From Calditrichia bacterium (GTDB taxonomy: Bacteria; Calditrichota; Calditrichia; RBG-13-44-9; J075): a stretch of DNA of 6,803 bases. The translations under genes were made by a program, and so were the position numbers. The notes beneath the pieces are model-generated. The model was not told the origin of the DNA. It saw nothing but the letters and a program-made list of their open reading frames with translations, and ran no database searches. Shown one piece after another: positions 1 through 5,061 of the stretch; position 1 is the first letter of the stretch, and the number at the start of each line of letters is the position of its first letter. The stretch lies in contig JACKAP010000043.1 in assembly GCA_020635015.1 (NCBI GenBank), positions 1 through 6,803 on the forward strand, given 5' to 3'.

Positions 1-38
1 TCCTTTTCCCTTTATCCTTCATCCTTTCCCCTTATCCT
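1..38 (-). repeat. Heptanucleotide tandem repeat array after the VWA gene (partial)
   Basis: On the minus strand, just past the VWA stop codon, the sequence falls into heptads: AGGGGAA (32-26), AGGATGA (25-19), AGGATAA (18-12) and AGGGAAA (11-5), flanked by a 6-nt unit AGGATA (38-33) and the start of another unit (4-1). The consensus is AGGRDRA, on a strand that is almost pure purine. Three heptads also make a 21-nt higher-order unit: bases 1-21 closely match 22-40. The array is cut by the window edge, so its full length is unknown. I see no hairpin terminator in these 40 bases. Confidence 0.6.
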
Positions 39-40
39 TC

Positions 41-2209
41 TCAAAGCAGCCCCCACCTTTTGCGCAGGAACCACTCCGTTCCCAGTAGCGCGATCAGCAG
101 CAGCAGCCAATACCAGTAATTCCAGATGAAATATTCCAGGGAGGCATACTGCACCCGGCTTTCCAGCTTCTTGCCGGGGAAGTTTTGCAGGAATTCAGCC
201 GGGCGGTAGAGCGTTCCGCCGGAGACATCGGCCAACTGCTTCATCAGGGTATGATTGGCCGGGATCTGTTGGAATTCCAGGAAAAACGGCTTGACGGTAA
301 ACTTGCCGCTACGGGTGCCGATTGGTTTGTCCTTGCGGCTCGCCTCTACCCGGTAGGTGAACTCTCCTTCCGGCAATCCCGAGAAAGACTGGCGGTAAAA
401 TCCGTTGCCCTCGGCGATCATCTCGTCGCTGATGCGGCTGGTATCACTGGCGACGGTCACGATCACCTCGGCATCGCTGACCGGCTGATAAAATTCGTCG
501 TATACCTGCCCGGAAAAGAGCACCGCTTCCCCGACATTGTAAACCGGCTGCAGCGGGCGTATCTGGATCTGCTGAATGTCATCGCGATTGACCAGCCAGC
601 GCACCGCCCGTTCCAGGAAGCGGGAGAAAAATTGTTCCCGGGCCGGATCGGTCTGCAATTGAAACTGCCAACTGCTGATGTTGCCGCCATTAAACACCAG
701 GTGCTTGATCTCATTCTGGCGGTAGGCATAACAGATCAACGGCCTTTCTCCGGCTGCGCCGGGGATGACATGCTCCCGGTCGTCCAGCGCCAGCAGGGCC
801 TGCACCCCGGCGCGCGGTTTCAGTTGCGGATATATCTCCAGCGGCGGCAGCGCTTTCCAGAGCAGGTCATTGGCGGTCTCATTCTCGTCTAGCCGGGTCA
901 CCGGGTGGAGGCGGCCGCCGGCGGTCAACTGCGCAAACTGGTTCTCCAGCGGGGTCAAGCGGGACGTCAGTTGGAACGGCAGCATCGCTTCGAAGGCGCT
1001 CAACTTGCGATAATCGGCGCTGCGCGCGGCAAACCAGAAGACCGGCACCCGGCGGTTGGTCACTGCCTGCATGAGCGTGCGCACCTGCGCCGCATCGGAA
1101 AACCGGGTGGGAAAGCCGGAAAGGATAAACAGATCCTGGGAATCCAGCTTCACTTCATTAAATCCCATTTCATAATATTCCCCGGGTCCTTTTTCGGTCA
1201 GAAAAGTAAACGCGTAATCCTTCAGTTGTTCCCCGGCAAAGTCGAGAGAATGGCGGTCAAAGCTGGGGGAGCCGCTCAACACCAGCACCCGGATCTTGCT
1301 CTTCAGCACCTGCACCCGCAGATTCTGCTGATTGTTCCGCGCAGTCACCTCACCTTCCAAAGCCTGGATCTGCACCGTATAGTTAAAATCGCCCGCTTCC
1401 CGGGCCACCAGCGTCAGGTTCGCTTTTTGCTCGAAACCGGACTTGCCGAAAGTGACGCTCTCCCGGGCCAGTTCCTGCCCGTTCTTGGAGATGGTTATCA
1501 GGGCTTTTTTGCCGTCAAATCCGTTTTGCCAGAAAACCACCTCGACCGGCAGCGACTTATTGACATAGGTAATCTGGTTGGTCTGCACCCGGCGCAATGA
1601 GACGTCGCGGGGCAGGCTGGTATCCCCCACCAGCACGGTGTAGATCGGTGCAGGGCTGTTTTGCGCCGCGAGATAGGGATTGGCACCGCGGTTGTAGATG
1701 CCGTCGCTCACCAGCACGATCGCCTGTAGATTCATCCCGGAGAGGCTGTCCAGAGCCGCACTGATGGTTTCGCTAAAATCGCTGCCGTCGGTCGCAAAGT
1801 TCAATGAATCTCCCCGCCAGGGTCGGGTGGCGAGATCAAAGGTAAAGGGCACGATCTCCAACGAATCCTGGCGGTTCAGTCCAGCCAGGTGCTCCGCCAG
1901 ATAGGTTACCGAATCGCCCCGTGCCGCGCCGTTTTCCCGGATTTTCATACTGGCGGAATTGTCCAGCAGTACTGCAACCATCGGTTTTTCATTCTGGCGG
2001 TAGAGCAGGCGCAGCACCGGTTCCAGGATCAAAAAGAACAGGATCGCCAGGCTGAGGGCCCGTACCAGGAAGAGCAGGCCCCGCCTCCCGGCCGAAAGTG
2101 GCGGGAGGGTTCGGAAATAATACAGGTAGGCAATCGCGGCAAGTATCAAAACGGCAATGCTAAACAACCAATTCGGCCAACTGAGCTTCAACAATATTTC
2201 CTGAATCAT
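41..2209 (-). CDS. VWA-domain membrane protein with GATase-like and Ig-like periplasmic regions
   Basis: A 722-residue membrane protein. Two hydrophobic segments near the N-terminus (about 14-32 and 44-66) are followed by a VWA domain (about 76-200). Its metal-ion-dependent adhesion site reads DNSAS (83-87), with a second acidic element VSDG (167-170), so metal binding looks intact. Residues about 210-300 are beta-rich. Residues about 305-540 (from IRVLVLSGSPS) resemble the glutamine-amidotransferase-like fold common in this type of protein, without an evident catalytic Cys/His set. Residues about 548-640 (YNVGEAVLFSGQVYD) look like an Ig/MG2-type beta sandwich. A third hydrophobic segment (about 694-713) ends in a basic tail, so the large body is probably between two membrane anchors on the periplasmic side. 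Similar proteins occur in the FCB group, some near BatA/MoxR clusters, but none of those partners are here and the function is unknown. The start is ATG 2209, chosen from the ATGA overlap with tsaD, the Shine-Dalgarno at 2223-2230 and the hydrophobic N-terminus that follows. Confidence 0.8.
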   Translation of the reverse strand: MIQEILLKLSWPNWLFSIAVLILAAIAYLYYFRTLPPLSAGRRGLLFLVRALSLAILFFLILEPVLRLLYRQNEKPMVAVLLDNSASMKIRENGAARGDSVTYLAEHLAGLNRQDSLEIVPFTFDLATRPWRGDSLNFATDGSDFSETISAALDSLSGMNLQAIVLVSDGIYNRGANPYLAAQNSPAPIYTVLVGDTSLPRDVSLRRVQTNQITYVNKSLPVEVVFWQNGFDGKKALITISKNGQELARESVTFGKSGFEQKANLTLVAREAGDFNYTVQIQALEGEVTARNNQQNLRVQVLKSKIRVLVLSGSPSFDRHSLDFAGEQLKDYAFTFLTEKGPGEYYEMGFNEVKLDSQDLFILSGFPTRFSDAAQVRTLMQAVTNRRVPVFWFAARSADYRKLSAFEAMLPFQLTSRLTPLENQFAQLTAGGRLHPVTRLDENETANDLLWKALPPLEIYPQLKPRAGVQALLALDDREHVIPGAAGERPLICYAYRQNEIKHLVFNGGNISSWQFQLQTDPAREQFFSRFLERAVRWLVNRDDIQQIQIRPLQPVYNVGEAVLFSGQVYDEFYQPVSDAEVIVTVASDTSRISDEMIAEGNGFYRQSFSGLPEGEFTYRVEASRKDKPIGTRSGKFTVKPFFLEFQQIPANHTLMKQLADVSGGTLYRPAEFLQNFPGKKLESRVQYASLEYFIWNYWYWLLLLIALLGTEWFLRKRWGLL

Positions 2210-3222
2210 TCGCAGTTTTTTTCCTCTCCCAATTGCAGTGACGGATAGGCATTCAATTTCAGGCTCGACCGGTAGCCCCGCTGCAGGCGTTCCAACCCGG
2301 CCCGGGCGATCATCGCGGCATTGTCGGTGCAATATTGCATTTCCGGAAAGTGCACCCGGATGTGATACGGCTCGGCGGCGGCGCTCATCTGGCTACGCAG
2401 ATAGGAGTTGGCCGCTACCCCGCCGGCCACGGTGATCTGCCGGATCTGATAGGTTCGCGCCGCCCGAATGGTCCGCTCCACCAGGGCGCCGACCGCAGCT
2501 TTCTGAAACGCGGCGCAGATATCGGGCATGTGGGCGCGCAGGGTTTCAGGAGCGGTTTGATTGACATAATTCAGCACCGCAGTCTTCAGGCCACTGTAGC
2601 TAAAGTCGAAGGTTTTCTCCCGGGACAGGCCGATCGGGAAATCGGTATAATTTTCATCACCGCCGCGGGCCAGGCGGTCGATCTGCGGCCCCCCGGGATA
2701 GGGCAGCCCCAGCAGCTTGGCCACTTTGTCAAAGGCCTCTCCCACTGCGTCGTCGCGGGTCTTTCCAATCAGCCGGTAGGAGAGATGTTGATCGATGATC
2801 ACAATCTGAGTATGCCCCCCGGACACCAGCAGGCATAGGAACGGGAACTCGACCCCGCTGTCGCCCAGAAAGTTGGAATAGACATGTCCTTCGATGTGAT
2901 TGACCCCAATGAAGGGCTTCTGCCATACTGCGGCCAGCCCTTTCACATAATTGACCCCCACCAGCAGCGCTCCGATCAGGCCGGGTCCGTGGGTTACCGC
3001 AAAACCGTCGAGATCAGTCAGGCGGGTAGCGGATTTCTCCAGGGCGGCTTCCACGATCGGGATGATCTTACGCAGGTGGGCACGGGAAGCCAGCTCCGGC
3101 ACCACCCCGCCAAACTGCAGGTGAACGCTCTGAGAGGAGATCACGTTGGAAAGCACCCGGTTCCCTTCGATCACCGCCGCCGAGGTTTCATCACAGGATG
3201 TTTCGACACCTAAGATTCGCAT
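2206..3222 (-). CDS. tsaD: tRNA N6-adenosine threonylcarbamoyltransferase TsaD
   Basis: A 338-residue protein of normal length for bacterial TsaD (YgjD/Gcp/Kae1 family). With TsaB and TsaE it transfers threonylcarbamoyl from threonylcarbamoyl-adenylate to A37 of ANN-decoding tRNAs, making t6A, in the cytoplasm. The N-terminus MRILGVETSCDET is the family signature, which fixes the start at 3222. Metal ligands H109 and H113 (HIEGH) and D300 (TDNAAM) are visible. Nucleotide-binding elements include THGPGLIGAL (77-86), VSGGHT (133-138), GEAFDKVAKLLGLPYPGGP (161-179), the FSYSGLKTA stretch (207-215) and VAGGVAAN (265-272). Nothing is missing. It is normally essential or important for growth. It overlaps the VWA gene by 4 nt (ATGA), and its last codons contain that gene's ribosome-binding site plus an A7 tract. 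No tsaB, tsaC or tsaE is in the window. Confidence 0.98.
   Translation of the reverse strand: MRILGVETSCDETSAAVIEGNRVLSNVISSQSVHLQFGGVVPELASRAHLRKIIPIVEAALEKSATRLTDLDGFAVTHGPGLIGALLVGVNYVKGLAAVWQKPFIGVNHIEGHVYSNFLGDSGVEFPFLCLLVSGGHTQIVIIDQHLSYRLIGKTRDDAVGEAFDKVAKLLGLPYPGGPQIDRLARGGDENYTDFPIGLSREKTFDFSYSGLKTAVLNYVNQTAPETLRAHMPDICAAFQKAAVGALVERTIRAARTYQIRQITVAGGVAANSYLRSQMSAAAEPYHIRVHFPEMQYCTDNAAMIARAGLERLQRGYRSSLKLNAYPSLQLGEEKNCE
2216..2222 (-). other. A7 tract giving an A_AAA_AAC slippery heptamer at the end of tsaD
   Basis: The tsaD codons here read GAA AAA AAC TGC GAA TGA. The heptamer A AAA AAC (2221-2215 on the minus strand) sits in the correct zero-frame register for a -1 slip. After such a slip, reading continues as CTG CGA ATG ATT, exactly the frame of the VWA gene, and would give a TsaD-VWA fusion chain. 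Whether it is used is unknown. The ATGA overlap always leaves the next gene in this relative frame, so the register is partly expected. Confidence 0.3.
2223..2230 (-). promoter_or_regulatory. Shine-Dalgarno site for the VWA gene inside tsaD
   Basis: GGGAGAGG on the minus strand, within the last tsaD codons, lies 13 nt upstream of ATG 2209. It supports choosing that ATG, which overlaps the tsaD stop as ATGA, over an upstream in-frame ATG at 2332 that would place 41 extra residues inside tsaD. It may also act as an internal Shine-Dalgarno next to the A7 slippery tract. Confidence 0.5.
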
Positions 3223-3235
3223 TGGATATATTCAG

Positions 3236-3241
3236 CCTTCT
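3236..3241 (-). promoter_or_regulatory. Candidate ribosome-binding site for tsaD
   Basis: AGAAGG on the minus strand lies in the 21-nt gap after the ybbR stop codon, 13 nt upstream of the tsaD ATG at 3222. The spacing is long, but no better site is present. The short gap suggests co-transcription with ybbR. Confidence 0.4.
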
Positions 3242-3243
3242 CA

Positions 3244-4179
3244 TCAGTTGCGTTTTTTTTGCACCAGCACCTGGAACTTAGCCGGGCGGGATTCCACATA
3301 TGAAATGTTCAGTTTGGTTTTCACTGTCGCCCGCACTTCCTCGGTACCGGGTTGCCATTCTTTGTCAAAATCGATCTCCACTTCAAAATCTTCCGCACCG
3401 GCTTCGGCCAGGATCTTTTCGCCCCCTTTGACATATACTTTCACCTTGGATGGCAACGGCACCACCTGATAGTTGCCGGTGTTGATGACCTTCACCGGCA
3501 CCTCAGAGATCTCTTTTTCCCCCAGCCGCTGCACATCGTAGAACACTTCCACTTTTTCCGGGAGATAATCGCCGTAAAACTGCTCATCCTTCAGCAGGTG
3601 CATCTTATCATGAAACGCCATCCGGACCTTTTGGTAAATTTTTTTTTCGCTGTGCAGATGGCGCAGAGAATCCACATAGGTAGCCGGGCCGCTTACCAGC
3701 ACGGAGTCCGGTTCGACCACACTGCCGACCCAGATAAACCCGTTGTCGGTTTTCACCTCGGCATCCACTTTCACCGGCACCTTCCGGGAAAGGCGCTGAT
3801 CCAATTCAAATTCGATCTCATGGGGCCGGACGATGGATTTCACCTGTACAGACACATCATCGGAGACCCGCACATACTCCCGGTGCTCGCTCAGGTTCAA
3901 GACCAGTTTGCCGCGTTCTTCGGAAAGATCGATCTCATAGGCCGGCTGATAAAAATTCAATTGCAGTAGATCGATCCCCCGCCCGGTAAACTCGACCACG
4001 ATGTCATCGGGGGGCGGATACTTCAGGCAGACTTCCTCATTGGTAATAGTTACCTTGAGGGGAATCTCCAGGGTATAATCATAATCTTTGCTCATTTTGA
4101 CCATGAACCAGAAGACCAACGCGAGCAACAACACCCCGGCATGGGCTTTATAGCTTTTTTGGGAGGTCGCTGTTTTCAT
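3244..4179 (-). CDS. YbbR-repeat (CdaR-like) membrane-anchored protein
   Basis: A 311-residue protein with a short basic N-terminus, one hydrophobic anchor (about residues 14-28, followed by a lysine), and an extracytoplasmic body rich in beta strands. The body looks like about three YbbR repeats, roughly residues 36-130, 132-220 and 222-306. Each has the family pattern of a VPVKV-like strand followed by a V.V.GP..VDSL or V.VYVKGG element: KVPVKV at 133-138, VLVSGPATYVDSL at 160-172, and EVPVKV at 226-231 with VKVYVKGG at 246-253. In Firmicutes, YbbR proteins (CdaR) bind and modulate the membrane diadenylate cyclase CdaA, and the two genes are adjacent. No cdaA lies in this window, so a c-di-AMP role is only a family-based possibility. 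The start is fixed by the ATGA overlap with DUF62; no strong Shine-Dalgarno is seen, consistent with coupled translation. A 9-A tract lies inside the gene (3639-3647). Confidence 0.85.
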   Translation of the reverse strand: MKTATSQKSYKAHAGVLLLALVFWFMVKMSKDYDYTLEIPLKVTITNEEVCLKYPPPDDIVVEFTGRGIDLLQLNFYQPAYEIDLSEERGKLVLNLSEHREYVRVSDDVSVQVKSIVRPHEIEFELDQRLSRKVPVKVDAEVKTDNGFIWVGSVVEPDSVLVSGPATYVDSLRHLHSEKKIYQKVRMAFHDKMHLLKDEQFYGDYLPEKVEVFYDVQRLGEKEISEVPVKVINTGNYQVVPLPSKVKVYVKGGEKILAEAGAEDFEVEIDFDKEWQPGTEEVRATVKTKLNISYVESRPAKFQVLVQKKRN

Positions 4180-4958
4180 AAGTATAAATATACCTGATCG
4201 CCGATAGCGGCCTTTAGCTGCCGGGCGGCGCTACCCATATTCTGAGCGATCTGCAAAAAATCCGAGCTGTCCCAGGACAGCAGCAATGCGCCTTTCTCCG
4301 CCGCACCGAAAGTATCCAGCAGGGAATTCAGTTCCACCTCACCGATCCGCACCCGCATCCTGGAAAGGTCATCGTATTCCAGCAAGTCGTTGCGGTGCAG
4401 ATTCAGCACCATATTCCCAAAATGATCAATATGAAATACCTCCAGAATAAGTTCCCGTCCGCTGATTTTTTGGGGAGGATTCAGGAAAGAATCGATTTTC
4501 TTGACCGGGGAAAGGTAATTGGGCAGCGTCTGCCCGTTGGCGAGCCAGGCGGCGAGGCGTACGAACACATCGCGGCCGTGGAAGGTGGGCGAGACCGGCT
4601 CCTCGAATGCATCCAGGAGAATCCGGAATGCCTGAAAGCCCTCGCGGCGTATCACGAAACTGAACACCCCATTATCGGGACCGATAAAATAATGCTGGCT
4701 GGTCTTGACCACAATGCCATGCCGGCTGGTGCCCACCCCGGGGTCCACCACCACCACGAAGATCGTTTTTTCCGGAAAATAGGGATAGCTGTTGTTCAGG
4801 CAGAACGCAGCCTGGCGCACGTTAAACGGTTTGATACTGTGACTGATATCGATCAACCGCACCTCGGGGGCCTCACTGAGGATCCGTCCCTTCATGGCAG
4901 CGACATACCCGTCTTCCGTTCCAAAATCGGTTAACAATGCAATAAATGGATGCTTCAT
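4176..4958 (-). CDS. S-adenosyl-L-methionine hydrolase (adenosine-forming), DUF62 family
   Basis: A 260-residue soluble protein of the DUF62/SAM-hydroxide adenosyltransferase family. Characterised members split SAM with water into adenosine and L-methionine. Family motifs appear in order: LLTDFG (8-13), the substrate-pocket region around D37-S41, VVDPGVG (70-76), GPDNG (93-97), TFHGRDVF (125-132), and in the C-terminal domain DHFGN (178-182). The Asp-Arg-His water-activating triad of the hydrolases is present as D72, R79 and H127, with the same 7-residue D-to-R spacing as in archaeal hydrolases. The length is normal for a hydrolase and I see no sign of the insertion typical of fluorinases. 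It is therefore called a hydrolase, although databases often label such proteins SAM-dependent chlorinase/fluorinase. The last four bases overlap the ybbR start (ATGA), which implies translational coupling. It is the first gene of the four-gene run and follows an inverted repeat that may control it. Confidence 0.92.
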   Translation of the reverse strand: MKHPFIALLTDFGTEDGYVAAMKGRILSEAPEVRLIDISHSIKPFNVRQAAFCLNNSYPYFPEKTIFVVVVDPGVGTSRHGIVVKTSQHYFIGPDNGVFSFVIRREGFQAFRILLDAFEEPVSPTFHGRDVFVRLAAWLANGQTLPNYLSPVKKIDSFLNPPQKISGRELILEVFHIDHFGNMVLNLHRNDLLEYDDLSRMRVRIGEVELNSLLDTFGAAEKGALLLSWDSSDFLQIAQNMGSAARQLKAAIGDQVYLYL

Positions 4959-4962
4959 AGCT

Positions 4963-5016
4963 AAAAACCCCGGTTAAAATACGGTGCTTTTTTATGCATA
5001 TCCCTAAAACCGGGGT
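4963..5016 (-). terminator. 9-bp inverted repeat with T tract between the kinase gene and DUF62 (terminator or leader structure)
   Basis: The 103-nt spacer 4959-5061 contains a perfect inverted repeat. On the minus strand, ACCCCGGTT (5016-5008) pairs with AACCGGGGT (4975-4967) across a 32-nt loop. The second arm continues into a run of T residues (five in total, 4967-4963), as in a rho-independent terminator, which would end the kinase transcript. The loop is long for a classical terminator. The T tract ends 4 nt before the DUF62 ATG at 4958, and the GGGG of the second arm (4971-4968) is the only Shine-Dalgarno-like sequence in front of that gene, 9 nt from the ATG. The same hairpin could therefore act as an attenuator or hide the ribosome-binding site. 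On the plus strand the repeat is followed by A-rich sequence, so it is not a plus-strand terminator. No convincing -35/-10 promoter pair could be fixed in the spacer. Confidence 0.45.
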
Positions 5017-5061
5017 AATATAATAACAAGGCGGGGAGGATAAAAGGAATAGAAATTCAGC

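Noticed and set aside
185..1904. Long plus-strand open frames opposite the VWA gene (185-892, 905-1600, 1698-1904)
   Set aside because: They are antisense to a gene with clear domains and lack recognisable motifs. Their composition (rich in His, Gln, Arg, Gly) is what the reverse complement of coding sequence typically gives.
2210..2332. N-terminal extension of the VWA protein to an ATG at 2332
   Set aside because: The extra 41 residues lie inside the conserved 3' end of tsaD in another frame and read as non-conserved sequence. ATG 2209 has the ATGA overlap, an upstream Shine-Dalgarno and a membrane-protein N-terminus.
3352..3969. Plus-strand 205-residue frame opposite ybbR
   Set aside because: It is very rich in His, Phe and Leu, as expected from the complement of a strand-rich gene, and it overlaps a well-supported gene completely.
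4176..4958. Fluorinase or chlorinase activity for the DUF62 gene
   Set aside because: The Asp-Arg-His triad of the hydrolases is intact (D72, R79, H127) and no fluorinase-type insertion is evident. The halogenase label would be a family-name carry-over.
4959..5061. SAM riboswitch or defined sigma-70 promoter in the spacer before DUF62
   Set aside because: No SAM-I/II/III-like conserved core is recognisable. TATATT- and TTGTTA-like hexamers exist, but no pair matches both boxes at good spacing, so a promoter cannot be placed.
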